Shown piece after piece: positions 1 through 13,600 of a stretch of 64,000 nt of DNA. Position 1 is the first letter of the stretch, and each line of letters starts with the position of its first letter. The position numbers were made by a program, and so were the translations under genes. Where the stretch lies: NCBI GenBank assembly GCA_034687125.1, contig JAQGBZ010000047.1:206846-270845 (forward strand), written 5' to 3'. The notes under the pieces were generated by a model. It did no database searches and was not told the DNA's origin. It was given only the letters and a program-made list of their open reading frames with translations. Origin of the DNA: Neelides folsomi. Lineage: Eukaryota; Arthropoda; Collembola; Neelipleona; Neelidae.

Positions 1-1287
1 TCGCTATATACGCTAATAATAATTTTATAATCTCACAACGTACGAGTTAAAATATTATAATTATTGTCTCTTACGAGTACAAAGGTGAAATTTAAGTACG
101 GGCTAAATCTCAACATATTTAATATATTGTACTCTTTTCGCTTTTTTGGAATTCATCACGTGGTCATATTGCCTAACAAAGTGGATTGAAAAGTTCACTA
201 AAATTTACAATATTACATTTAAAGATTTATTTATCCTAACATGTGTAATTCTCTGATAAATAATTAATCTCCATATTAAATAGTCTTATATATTTACTAA
301 CAATATAGTGTTATTTGCTCTATAAAAAATTTGAGTATTCAATTAGCCTTATTTAGAAAGATTCTTTTATGAAATAAGAATATGTAAATACTGTTTCGTG
401 ATTCAATCGTAGTTAAATAACATAAATTTTGGATTCGTGTAATAAATTGATATTCAAATAGCAAATAAGTACTTTCCCAGTTCATGCTAAATTAGTAAAA
501 AATGAACGATAAATCTTATTCGAATAATAGTTGAGTTCAAATGATTTGGTCCAAAGAGGGAAATCTTAATTACTGAGTAATTTGAGTCATCAAATGAACC
601 CCTTGTTCAAATGTCAAAGTTTATAAAATAACGCGTACTTTGGTCAAATAGAAAACAGTTACTTATCGTTAGTTAAGTATGCATTACTTACATACTTCAA
701 TAGGTAAACGTTGTGTGGATGTAAAAAAGAAATATATTATAAATAATCCTCATAGAAAAATACTTATTAAATAGATTGAGAATCGTATCAGTTTATGAAA
801 GTTATGCTAACGTAGTATTTATATTAAATTGATTAAAATTACAGCGTGAAAAAGAAATGAAAAGAGCGAAAGACACAACCTTTAGAAAATTAAGGTGTGG
901 GAATTGAAATTGGTTGAAATGTGAAAGAAATATTTATAATATGAAAAATACGATGGGCGGAATAGAGAAGGTATTATATACAAAATGTATATACAAATTA
1001 TAATATGTATATATAATATTTATAAGTTAAGAAATAGGAATAAACACAAGGGGTCAATCGCACAGTCACACATAATGTTCAAATTGGAAATGTGTGTATT
1101 AGTCGTTTAATTAAATATGGGTCAAACAATTTATGTATTATTAAATACATAGGTACTTTGGGGGTAAATTTCACAATTTTTTCTCTCATTAATTGTAAGA
1201 GAAAAACCTTTCAATCCCGTCTGTGTTAAATATAATATAATACATTTATATATTTAAATCTAAAATACTACAAATTTTCCCCGCGGG
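1..1287. other. AT-rich non-coding flank
   Basis: No open frame with protein-like composition is seen on either strand, only A/T runs and short TA-rich stretches such as the one near 975-1020. It is the 3' flank of the minus-strand gene that ends at 1288, so its right edge probably includes that gene's 3' UTR. I could not pick a confident polyadenylation signal. Confidence 0.6.
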
Positions 1288-4200
1288 TCACACAACACTT
1301 TCTTCTTCGAGATTCTTCGATATTTTCTTTGAGAAATGATTTGAAGAGTTTTGGGGGAGGTTATTGGATTGTGAAGACATGGAATTTGAATTCCCAGTCC
1401 CAGTCCCGTCATGGTTATTGGGTCCATTGACTAAGGGACTTTCTTTGGGAGTTGATGCTGTCGGAGGATGATTGTGGCCATAAGACCTTGGGGACTCCGT
1501 GGGACTCATTTGGTTCACTTGTTGGGCACAGTTTCTTTTTTCTAGCCAAATGGCATACTCAGCTTGGGCCAACAGCCGCTCCACGTGCTCGAGTTGTTCT
1601 TTATGGGAAAGGAGACGTTGAAGGCCGGCCGAGGGCGAGTTGCTGTCAAGTGATTCCGTTCTCGATAAAATGTGCTCAGTTTGGTTCAAAAGATGTTCAA
1701 CTCGGCCGACGATCGACGGATCTCCGTTCCCTTGTGGGCTTGTGGCGTACCTTGGATTCGTCCCTGGAATGGCAGGAGCTCGGTCATAGTTAGGACCTCG
1801 TTGTTGTTTTGGAATAGGCGGCAATCTCCTCACATCTTCCACCGAACTTCTACGGCACTCCCTATATCAAAATAACATTAAATTAAAACATTCTAAACTG
1901 TAATAGAATAGACATAATAATAATCATAATTAACAATAATTAATTAAAAATTAAAATCTTTTCTTACCGTGCATAGACAACTTCTGGAATATCCATCCTG
2001 TTGATTTTTGGATGAATGTCGGAGACAATGCCAGAATCCGGAGTTACATCATGGCTTGACTCGCTAGAACAGTAAGGAGGTGGATTGCCGAACACAGGGA
2101 GGTGGGGCGACCCCGCTGACCCGAGCTGGAACACGAAATTCCTTCCAGGTTGTAAACTCACTCCAGGCTGATGGGCCATCGGACTCGTGGCAGTCCCATA
2201 TCTAATTCTGTCAATGGTTCTGGCAAGGTCCGTTCTCCCAAGTGGATTCCCACCCATTGGATGGAACGATTGAAGATTGTAATGGCTCCTTCCTCCCTGG
2301 ACTCCGTTCATGTTTGGGATCGAGCCAATCTGCTCGATGGTGTGGGCCAAAGGTGGATACAAAGCTTCTGGAAATGTCAAGTCACAATTTAAGCCCTTTT
2401 CTTCGACCACATTAACGTCATTGAAAAAGAAAGAAACTGGGCGGGGTGAAGTGCCCTTAAATCCCCATTATTTCCCTACCTATTGTTTGGGCGAGGTTGT
2501 TGCTCCGAGGTCTGGCCGTGTCGTAAATGGAGTCGATCGTTTTGGTCAGATCTCTCGAGATCGAGTAAATGTAATCTCGTGGGGCTGAGAGGAGAACTCG
2601 ATCCGACCCAGAATGGTTCGACCCTGTCGAGGACCCTGCATTCATCATCGACGCCAATTTGACGCTTTCCAAACTCGCGTAAATGTTGTTCATTTCTCTT
2701 TCTTCTTTGGACCCTGGGCTCTTGGCTGACATCAGCGTGCTGTCTCCCTGGTGATTGTGGTTCACTTCCCGTGAGACGGCCGGAGTCCCAAAGACTACTT
2801 TGGTCACGAGGAGACTTGCAGGGGCGGGTTCAGGGAGACGAAGCCCTTGAGGGAAACCATCAACTGGAGTCCCGGGCAAAGAGTGAGACGGCCCATTTCC
2901 CAACCGGAGTGGAAGCCCTCGTCCCATGCTGGAACGATATTCTCCGACTCTTTCGCCTGTAATTACCAATTTCGATTTTAGAACCATTTACAGTCAGAAT
3001 AGAGAATTACTATAATATACATAAGCATAGGCATAGTAGGTAGGTAATATGGTACTAGTTAAATGTGTGGGTCGATGGGAAATGGTTTTTACCTGGTAGG
3101 GCCCTTTCCCCAAACGTTTTCCCCCTCAGAGATGACCTCGATTCGGTGGGGCCGAGCATCATAACATCAGCTCGGGAATTTGAACTGTGTGAAAAATAAT
3201 TCCATAATGAATGTGGGTTCAATTACAGAGAGACAAGAAGGATGAAGTATGTGAGGAATTTTGTAAGTACCTGTAAGTCGGGATGCACCTCTGAACGGCC
3301 GTGTTGGAAGAAACCATGGTGGGGAATATATCGGCATTAATGAGCCCTACATTGCTCTTATTAAGCGGGACCCGAGTGAGTCGGCTGGAAATTAAAAAAA
3401 GAGGCAATTATCATTATTTTCTTCCAACACTCTGAAACCTTATCTCAATGATGTTCTTATAATGCGAAAGCACAATTTTCCTATACATACCTTAGCATCC
3501 GAATGTCGGCTGAAGAAATAGTTACAAGAAGGAGTAAAATGACTATGGCAAACTCGAGCATTCTAGCACACAAACTTAGGACCCATCCCGTCCACGTCGA
3601 CGCCACCTCGCATTCTCCTCGACTCTGGAAAAGAAGGTCAGGGGGGTCAGGGCAGGTCGATGGGCTCACCATTGCAACTGAGATGATGATCATGACTGAG
3701 AGAGTGAGGGAGAGGAAGGAGGCCCCGAACATGGCCCTTGCTTGAAGACATCCCCATTTGACAATGAAGCTTCTCTTCTTCAAGTTCAAGTTGTTGTTCT
3801 GTCCGCCGAGCCCGTCGCTCTGGGAGTCTCCGACTGCATTGAGTGCTGAAAGACCTCCATTGGGCGGTTGAGGGCCGGCGGTTCCTCTTTCGCTCGCCAG
3901 CCGCGAGTAAAACGGCTTGAACTTGAAAAGATATGCGAGGGAGACGAGGGCGAGGAGGACGTGGGGAGCGATCCAGGCTGCCATGGTGAGCGGGGCGTGG
4001 GCTGGCGGATGGAGATGTGCGGCCAGGGACAGCGTGAGTGGGGGGAGGAGCGAGGCCCCTGCAAGGGAGAAGATCCATCTCCCTTTGAGGGACCGGGAGA
4101 GCGGGAATGGGAATCGGGCCAGGTGGAGGGCCACGAGAATGGCGATGGTGAAAAACGCTGCTGGAAGCGTGGAGAGGATTGGGAGCCAAGAAGGGCGGGA

Positions 4201-6472
4201 GTCTGGGGCGCAGAACCATCCAGCTAGGAGGATGAAAGCTCGGACCACGGACGTTCCAAAAAGGAATATGAGGATCACCGAAAATGGGGCACAATCTGGA
4301 AAGGAAGTCAATATTGATTACTATTTAATAATAAATGTTGTTTCTACATTATGATGCTTTCTCGCGAAAAAAAGTGTCATTAAATGAAGATGGTAAATGT
4401 GAATGTACGAGGCCGTAAATAATATTTCTATTTGGCCTTTCCACACCTCTCACCGAAAATCCCTCCACTGGTGCGATAACTCACCTTTAAAAGTGAAGTG
4501 AAGAGAGTAGAGGACGGCGAGACCGAAGAGGAAGCAAAGGACACTCGTGATGGAGAACAAAATTCCCATTAGTTTACATTGGTGCTTCCAGGCCCCGCAG
4601 AGAGCATCGCAGACAATATACTGCGGACCTATGACCCAATTTCATCATTAGATTCATAAAATAACAAACCTGAAAGTGGGAATGATTTGTCCAGGGACCA
4701 ATGGGAATTGTCATTTACCGTTGTCATGGTGGGAGTCTGGCGGATCCTGATGGTCCCCTTTGTAAATTCCTCTTTTCCCTTGAACTTCTGTAGGACTTTG
4801 GTAATTCCGGCCGAGTTCTTCGCTCCCGGCACCGTCGTCTTCGTCGTAGACATATGGCAGCCCTTCGCCCCGATCCTCATTCCCACCTTTCTCCTCTCGC
4901 CCACGACTCCCATAATGAGAGTCTTGGGCTTCTTCGAACGCAGTGGTCGTCCGAGACGTGGCGAGATTACTTGGATTTGAGAGCGTGTGTTTGGGAATGG
5001 CGATGTTGTTCGTCATTTGGTCCATATTGTACATGGTGGGAGAGCTTTTAGGGCTCACTGGAGAAGGAATGAAGACAGGTTTGGAAATGTCGTTTCCCTT
5101 ATTGCCGCTTCCCCCACCGCCCAAAGGACGTGTGAAGACGTTGGAGGGAAAACCTCGGTTCATCCCATTGCTTTCACCAGTGTAATTCCCCTCGGAGATT
5201 AAATCTACAGGAAGAAGAAGAGGAGGAAATGAAATCTTTATTCCCGGAGAGAAAATTCAAAAAAGGCTAATGGACCGAAAGAGCGGAAATGAGCCTACCT
5301 GGAATTTCGGAGAGGGAGGGTTCCCATTGGTGCATTCGCCCCGAGCTTCCAGCGAGGATCCGAGTCACGGCCGGATTTGCAAGAATGGGATTGAAGTCGA
5401 AAGCTTCGCCGGGAGCTGCTGGAGTTATTCCCAACAGGGGATGGTCCGAGTCTTTTTTCTCAGGACCTCCGTTCCCACTTGGTGGGTTAACTTTGGAGAA
5501 AACGGCATTGACGTCTTTCTCCAAGGGCTTCGTCCCCTCGTTGGAGGGACTGTTGGGGGCAAGGGGGGACAAGGAGGAGCTCCGACTCCCATTCCGGCTC
5601 CCTCCCACCTCACCCTTTTCTCCGGTGTGGTTGAAGGATGGCCTTTGGGGGGTCAAGGGCTTTGACCCGCCGTGACCTTCGAATTGTCTCGGGGGTTGAG
5701 TGGAGAGCGGACCAAGGAGCGGAGGTGGAGGAGGCCTTTTCCCAAATGCTTCTCCGCCACGTGACATCCGAAGAAACCCTTCATCTGATAAAATAAACAA
5801 TAGCAACCTTTAGTCATGTTGTTTAGCATATCAGAATTAAATACGAACACTTTGTATACTTATTACAAACATAAAAATGAACGACATGTTTATAATAAAT
5901 AATAATGATTATAATAAATTAATAAGCATAAATAGATCGTTTGGCATTTTACATCATCATTACATTATGCATGCATAAATAATGCAAAGTTATCACAAGC
6001 AGAATAAACATAATGAGCAATTTGTTTTGCAATAGTTATAATATTACATAATGTATGTATGCATAATATGTTAAGTGATGTAAACAAAAAACAATCGTTT
6101 GGACGATAAGAGAATGATGATATAATTTACTTAAACTATGTAACTACATACATTGCTTCTTATCTACTAAATGTCCGATGAATGAAACACGTATAAATAA
6201 ACTTGGATCGTTCCATCATGAGTAAATCTACGTAAATATTATTTATACATAAAGGAACAAATGTAGCAGAAGTTGTTTAGAAAAAGACAACGAACCTTTG
6301 AAGAGATCTTCGACATCGAGGACTGGAGGGCTTGAGTCAGCTCCGACTGAAGGATGCAAAAATCCAAAAACAATTGCGAGGCAGACGATTGACCCTAATC
6401 TGAATTCGGATCCTCGTCGCCTCCATTTCGAATGACTCATAAATGGCCAATCCATCCCCCGGTGAGTTCAAG
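1288..6472 (-). CDS. Large proline/serine-rich 7-TM membrane protein, PRRT3/4-like (tentative)
   Basis: Coding exons on the minus strand: 6455-6296, 5784-5299, 5204-4719, 4628-4485, 4295-3491, 3384-3271, 3184-3093, 2956-2480, 2367-1968, 1861-1288. They sum to 3738 nt, predicting 1245 residues. The starting exon opens after an acceptor at 6473-6474. Residues 1-40 carry a basic stretch followed by a hydrophobic core (signal peptide). Residues 40-375 are Pro/Gly/Ser/Asn-rich and probably extracellular. Residues about 390-690 hold seven hydrophobic helices, one in exon 4 and six in exon 5. The 550-residue tail is Ser/Pro/Asn-rich, and a helical, Leu-rich stretch lies in the last exon. The extracellular-proline plus multi-helix layout resembles vertebrate PRRT3/PRRT4, but that assignment rests on general pattern only. 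The function is unknown. The exon structure is much surer than the family name. Confidence 0.8.
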
Positions 6473-9400
6473 CTACAGAAGGAAAACACAAATAAATTAA
6501 ATCTCACCTTTTTAATCAGCGCTAATTGGGACTGTTGGGCTAATTGGGGAAGGTAACTTTAATTAGGAACCCAATCACCGTTCCATCGTGTTTCAAACAT
6601 TTAAAGCGGGGGCATTTGGGAGAGAATTGGTTGTGGGAGGTATTTGTTTAAGGTTTGAATTAGGAAGTGATGTGTTTGGGGCGGTGATTAGGAATGAAAT
6701 CGAGGAAGTTGGCAGAGTGAGCAAATATGCATTTCCCTTTAGCCTGAGTTTGCGAACGGTCGTGGGCGGTATTATGTTGATTCCTGGGATTAGATTCGAG
6801 AAGGTTCATTAAGTAAGTAAAAATGGAAGAGATGAGATTAGGCTAAGGGAAATGGTCTGGGAGAATTTGGCAAAAAAGGAGGAAGGAATGGTTTGCATAG
6901 TAATTGAACTCCTTTAACGCCTCCTTTTAGGTGAAAGAAGTGCGGAGATGAAGAAAAGCTGAAGTGGCTTAAATAGGCTGCCTCGGCTCTTAAGACGAAT
7001 TAACAATAGATTTCCTTCTCGTCCTCGGACAGTTAGCGAGGATTGTGGAATGGCCATAAACTACTTTCTTGAACCTCGAAGACTCGTCTTTAATTCAATT
7101 AGGGAGTGATTTGCGTAAAAACCTCCGTTGGATTCATAGGGCTGGTGGAAAAATAAATCGGGTGGGCCGTGAGTCTCTTCGCCACTTGGTCGTTTGAAGG
7201 ATAAAAAAGGGCACTTAGGATGTAGTTTGTAGCTCTGCGTGACCCATTGAATAAATCAAGAGGAAAGTTTGGGAATTGGGGATTGAATTAAAGGGAGGTT
7301 GTTCGCAGGGTTTCCCTGCTGGAAAACAACTTTCCCTAACTTCCGAGAAAAATGGGAGATTAGGGAGCAGAAACCATTTTGAGGAGGATAAGTATATTAA
7401 AATTAGAGTATTAACTCCCAACAACGAAGACGGATGGGGTGAGAATAAAGAAAGAAACAAACTTGGGCGGGGAGAATTGCATTTCGAAACATCCAAAGTT
7501 AGGAGATAAATCGGGTTAAATCGGAGCAATATATTATTTCACGGAGGAGAAGGCCCCTGAAATTTATAGCTACAATTTCGCTAATGGAAGAGGAGACTCC
7601 GCCCGGGAGAGAACAAGAGAAGACCCGGGTCTCATTTTATCGTACCTTTGAACTACTTTGAAGGAATGATGGGGAACCTCGCCGTTCTCCACACACGGGA
7701 TCCCCCAAATAGGAATGAAATTGAATTGGCCCAATGATGGGCCCATAAGTTATGTATGACTTATCTCTCCAGTCCCATTCTTCGGATTCCTTCCCCTCTT
7801 TTCGCCTCTTTTATGAGCTTCAACTTTTAATCTCCCTTCCTCTCTCATTACCTCAAATGCGATTACTCACTCGCGGAATTGCAAACCCTCATTTGCAGCT
7901 CTGCCCCTTTCTCCCCAGATAAGAGGAAATTAAATATTGAGCTAGCGTTCCCCTGATCCACCGGAGGATCCGGCTCAAGTGTGACTAATTCCACATCCGA
8001 ACCCTCATCTTTTATTCAGGCTTCCTTTGAGGAATTCGCGAGCACCAAAAGAGGAACAACTACTCTCAACCCAACAGAGACTTCAGACCAAATAGTCCAA
8101 AGAGCAAATGTAAATTATTAGCGAACCACCAGAGCGGAAACGTTCGCGAGAACCTCAAGGGGGTTGGATGAGTCTCGGAGATATTTCAAATTCCACCCAT
8201 CTTTTTCTTCCCACCATCACACTTACCCAAACGATGATTTGTCATGTTCTCCTGTCACTGGGGCTCACTTCGTCCTGTTGCACTTCTCCACACCTTTCAG
8301 CTCCAATTTCACAACTGAGTAATGTCTGAACCATTCCAATTCCCTTAAATAATAAGTTCCCTCACTTCCACACTGTCCTTCTACTTCCCATGCTTCCTAG
8401 ATCACAACACAATTTGGGCGAATTTGAAAACAGCCGGGGCACTTATAGCCAAATCCTTCACTTCACTTTAAAACCAATCACAAGTGAGAAGATCTCAAAC
8501 GACGGTTATTCATTCTCCCTCACGACGACACGTTCAATCGGCACCAGCCCTGCAAACAAACACAAAATGGTCATGTATTAGGTAAGGTATGCAGTTATGT
8601 CGAGGATGTGTGTGTGTGTTCCTCCTTGGGTTCGACGGAGCGAGCAAAGCCGCCCCCAATTACTTACACCACCATAAATTATGCAGGAATGCCCCATTGG
8701 TCTCTTCGGTTATAAATATGATTCACCCTTCGGACCCGCCATCCAAACCATCTTAAATAGAAAGTCCCTATGGAAATTTTACAATCTGCTAATCGCTCCC
8801 TCGCTTCTTCACATTTATCTCAAAAGATTTGAATTGGTCGTGAGAGGGGGAATCCTCATGTTCTTATTATTATGAACAATCTGTGGAAGATGAAGGGAAC
8901 AACGGCAGTGGAGGAACATTAAACATTAAATGCCTCTTGTCTCAACTCTTCAACACGACTCGTCGTTAAAATGGATTGAGTCATTAACACTCGCCATTTT
9001 ACCATTTCGCACACTGCATTAGGTTTATAAGACTCTAAAGGAATTGAAATGAGTAATCAAATGATCGCCCTTAATCCGAACCGGGGAATTTGGACATGGA
9101 AAGATAATTCTAAATGTCAGATTGGACCAGCTGATCTAATTCCAATTACTCGTCGGAACTCTGAGCCAGAACAATATTTAATTATAATAAATATGCGGAA
9201 CTCTCCAAATTGACTCTTGTGACCTTCCCAAGAGAAAATATTTGGTTGAATGTTAAAAGACACAGTTTGATCAACTCCACGAGTTATCTTCATTCTGGAT
9301 CGAAGAGAGAATCTTGAGGAAATGGGGCTAAAACAATTTAATGACTCTCACATGAAAAAAGACTGGTGGTGGAAAATGACTAATTGCTTCAGATGTGAAA

Positions 9401-9980
9401 TTCTCCCTCAACTTCCCACTTTGATTAAAGATATACAAATGATGGATTTTATGAAATGAGGGGTCAAATAGGTTTCATCGTCACTCAATGGAAGTGAAAT
9501 GCAGAGTGGAGTATCTATTTTTATCAATTATCGCCCTCCAAATTCCTCTCTGATAACACAACATTTGAACCTAATAAGAGGAATAAAACACAATGCAACC
9601 ATATATAAATAACGACCAAAGAATGTGTTGATTATATTAGAGACTGTTTGTGTTGGTTCTTGTGTATAAATAACAAAGGTAAAACCAGAGGCCTCACAAT
9701 CAATACACATAAATGCCATATAAGTTCTCATGTCGATTACATTTCAACTTGACAATGAAACTCACCCAAATGACGTATTATTATTATTATTATTTATTCA
9801 TTCTCTCCCTCACTTATGCATATTTCTCAAAGCGGACTGATATTAATTTGGGAAAATAAAAACCCATTATTATTTTTGGCTCTCATAGACTTAAAAATCT
9901 CCTACTACAAATCTCAACATCTTCCAAGAGTCAATTTTTTTAAAAGGAGGAATCGATAAGGAGTGGAAATGTTGTAAACG
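6473..9980. other. Non-coding stretch upstream of the 7-TM gene
   Basis: No convincing coding exon is seen. Base composition is clearly less AT-rich than the flanks of the window. Short GT and TAA/ATT microsatellites occur (around 8606 and 9777-9797). It probably lies in a long first intron, or is the 5' regulatory region, of the minus-strand 7-TM gene, whose starting exon begins right after a splice acceptor at 6473-6474. Confidence 0.5.
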
Positions 9981-10344
9981 TCCGCCTCCGATTTAAGAAT
10001 GTGCCCCTTGATCCTCGGGAGCTCTGAATTCCCTACAGGTCTTTTTGGACTGACGGGCGAAGCATTGAATATTTCGACTAGAGAGGATTCCCACTGATCC
10101 CCAAGTCAATAAATAGAGAATCTCCGAAAAGACCTCTTCGGAGATGCGGGTGTGGAAGACGGGAGGAGGAAGCCTCCACAATGGGGTAGAAACGGGGAGG
10201 GTGAAGAATTCGAGCAACAATGGGGCTCGAGCTCTCTCTCGCAAAATGGAGGACAGACCAGAGATTGTTGGATTTTGAGTGGGAATGGGAGGTCGCGGGG
10301 TGCGGGGGCCTTTGGAAGTGGCGTAAAATGGAACCGGAGGCTTA

Positions 10345-10545
10345 CCGTGTAGGAGCAAGGCGGGTTACGGCGGGTCTCCCGGGTCCGGGAGGAGCAGCTG
10401 AGGAGAAGGGAGGAAGTGGAGTAGGGATCTCTCCTCTTCATTCTCGCTCTGAGGGATGAGAGAGAGAGGCGCACGGAGAGGAGGCCGAAGACACTCGTTC
10501 TCTATAGAATCTCTCTGCTCCGCTCTCTCCCTACACGTCTCCACC
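10345..10545 (-). other. Possible untranslated first exon of the 7-TM gene
   Basis: This is a GC-rich block ending on the minus strand in a good donor (CACG followed by GTAAGC near 10345). The translatable frames through it are low-complexity (Ser/Arg/Pro) and not conserved-looking, so it fits a 5' UTR exon better than coding sequence. It would splice to the acceptor at 6473-6474 about 3.9 kb away. The upstream boundary is a guess because no transcription start signal is clear. Confidence 0.3.
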
Positions 10546-10699
10546 ATGAAGGGAAGGCGAGGTAGAGATACACAAAGGCTCCGAAATTCCGCTTGCCGTG
10601 TTGCCACTCACCACCCTCTCCCTCGAATTATGGCCAACCGGGAGGGAGTTCGGGGTTCGGAGTCGGGGTCTTTTTAGAAATGCACTCCCTGGGCGACCT

Positions 10700-13600
10700 G
10701 GTGCTGATATGGAGGGTTCCAGAGGTCGCGGAAGGGTCAAAGGCCAGGAGGGGGATGGGGGTTGAGGAGGGTTGGCCGACACTTGGCACACGGACATTCC
10801 ATCGTGAAGTCGAAGGGGGTTGAAGTCTGATATTGGGGGTGGATGAGGGTTCGTTCCGAGGGTTTTAATTTGGCAAGAAGGAAAAGAGAGACAGAGGGCC
10901 ATTCGAAGCTTGAATCCTTTTCTCACGGGCTCCCCAGCCCCATTTCATCTAATAATCCAATTGAGGGAGAGATTAGCAATGAACTCCTTGAGCCACCTGA
11001 GAAATCCGATCCAACGTCCTGAATGTGATGACTTCCTCCTTCGCCCCATCATGGAGAGTTCATCTCTCGTTCCACCCTCGCTATTAGAGATTTTGGATGA
11101 TGATGAGTCGACCGACGGCCGCACGAGCCACGACTCCCATAATCTCTTCTTTTACAGGGAACACGTTTGGGGCCATCCTCCCCCTGTACTTCTTCAAGAA
11201 TGTGGAGGTCTCCAGGTTGAGAAAGGCCCTTTGACATAAGCAGGAAAACGACGGCGGTCTCCGGAGCTCCATGTCTAATCAACAAGAGGAAATTTCGCGT
11301 CGCGGTGGGTGAACAAATGTGAAGACATTCTTTTCATTTTTTCCATGGGAAATCTAACGGGGATACTTTTATGACGAAGGCATATGTGAGTCTCTCCTTG
11401 TCGAACCAAATGCTCTATTTATGGATAACAACTTTTACAACTCACATTCCACCCTTGACGAATCTAATTACCTTTCCCTCTCCGATCCTCATTTCAATAA
11501 ATAGAGAGATGTGTTAATATGCGGAGACCGGCGATTGGCCCACGAGGCAACTGGAAGACTCCAAGACCCCGTCGGCCGCCTCGAGAGGAATTCCGGGGAA
11601 TGTGAGAGATAACTTCAGCTCGCTCTCGAGGCACATTAGAGGAGAAATTAGGATTGAAAATGACGTGGGAGAGACGCGGAGGAACTACATGGCAATAAAA
11701 AGCGTTTTAAAGCCCCTCTGGGACACATCTGTGTTATTTTTATTTTATTTATGACAAGCCCGGATGAAAAAGGAACAGCGCTGACAAAAGATGAGGCTTT
11801 CCAAGAGCCCACAGACCCAAGAATTACAGAATCACTTCACATTTTTCGGGAAATGGGCAAAATGGCCCAACGTGCCTCGAGACAACTCTGTATATGTATG
11901 ATAGATATACTTTGGGTATGTGCGGGATTGGCTACTGGGGCGAACACAATGTTATTTAGGAACCAAGTGGCGGAATCACGGCCCTTGCAAGAACCCATGA
12001 GGAATTATGGGCAAAATATTTGTTCGACTCCTCGGTCCTTCTTCAAAGGCATCTAATTTTTGCTGAGCTTGACTTTTATTTCTCTCGCTCCTCTTCCGGG
12101 AATTGTGGGGCCATGCGAGAAACCCCGGATTTGATAAATGCATTCCATTCTCCGGGCATTGTTGAGAGCGGAGGATTCCGGGAGTTTAAAGAGATCTTTG
12201 CGACCCACTGGGCTGAGAGGAAATATGAAAATAGAAATTGAGGCCGAAATTGAGACGTGTGTGAATGGGAGAATTTCACCGAGGGAGGAAACTCATTTGG
12301 AATATTTATCAAGTCGAGGGAGCGAAATGAAATCAGCAACTCATATTGATTCCATTCGCTCAAAATGACTCAAATCCTATCACTTCTCCCCGGGTCCTCA
12401 TCATTCATAATAAAGCGGTAATGGAGAGCGGCAGGAGTCATTTGGTTGTGCAACAACCAACATGAATGTGCACCAATGGACCAAATGGTAAATGGCAGGC
12501 CCTCATATGGACATGTAGATCGCATTGTATTTAATGAACTTATTACCAATTGGAAGCACTTATGTAATAATGTGATGTCTAGATGTAGTATTTATATTTA
12601 TTATATGGATTGGATCATGTTCTTTTCCTCTGCCCACCCAATCCCAACCTCTTTGTTTAGAGTGAGAGGAAATCGAGATTAGTTCATTTTCTTTATCGAC
12701 CCTGTAACGAGAACTTTGGATAATAATTAGTGGGGGGCGCGAGGGAGTTTAACTACGTTGGAACATTGGGAATGTGATCCGCATTTCCTCCTCCGACCAT
12801 TTCCCCTCAATTGGAGTAAATGAGCACTTCAGTAAACATGTCCTCGACTCAAATGGAAAAACGTTTCAACGGCTTCATTTGTAGGCGGAGGAGCCGGGAA
12901 GTGCCAGGAGATGAGATTCCATTCCCGGGATTCGGATTGGGGATATTTGGGGAAATTGGGATTTTCGGGGGAGCAGACAGGAGGATATTGATTGGCCTAT
13001 TAGACTCACTTTAACCAGAGAAACATTATTAGGAGGAAAGAACTAACTATGCATATGGATTGTGAAGTTCTTCGGGGCATACATGAGGAGTATTAGGGGA
13101 ATAGTTGTACAAATAGGTTCACATATAAATTCCTCAAATCCTCCACAGCCCTGTATGAAGCACTTGGAATGCAGGAACCCAATATTTCACGTCATATCTC
13201 CTCATATACTCAAATATTATAATGGATATGATCTGATGAGAATTATGATGAATAATCCTCTCGGCTCAACATCCGTCCCTTCATTTATTATCCAATTCCT
13301 CTCTCTTCTCTTCAAAACAGAGGACTGTTGAACTTTTAAATTACGACTCGGAGGGAACTGCCAAAAGATAACGCCATTCGAATAACTTACGTACTTTTGA
13401 AACAAAGTTGAACCACTAATAAAGATTTGGATTATGGAATTATCTCTCTCCCTAATAAATTTAATATCATCTTTTCAACGAAGGAAATATTTCCAACATA
13501 AATACTTGGAGTTCCTCAAGTTCCATTCCATCCCTCAAATCTCTTATGTCTCCTTTCTCCTCCTCTCCCAATAAGTTAAATTAGATTACAAATATGGTCA

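Noticed and set aside
3503-4354. Several overlapping open frames on both strands opposite the 7-TM exon
   Set aside because: They are shadows of the GC-rich exon 4295-3491, whose own frame encodes the six hydrophobic helices and is fixed by splice phase.
10106-10926. Overlapping Ser/Arg/Pro-rich open frames on both strands
   Set aside because: Composition follows the local GC bias, the frames overlap on both strands, and no domain or conserved block is seen. A leader exon is the better explanation.
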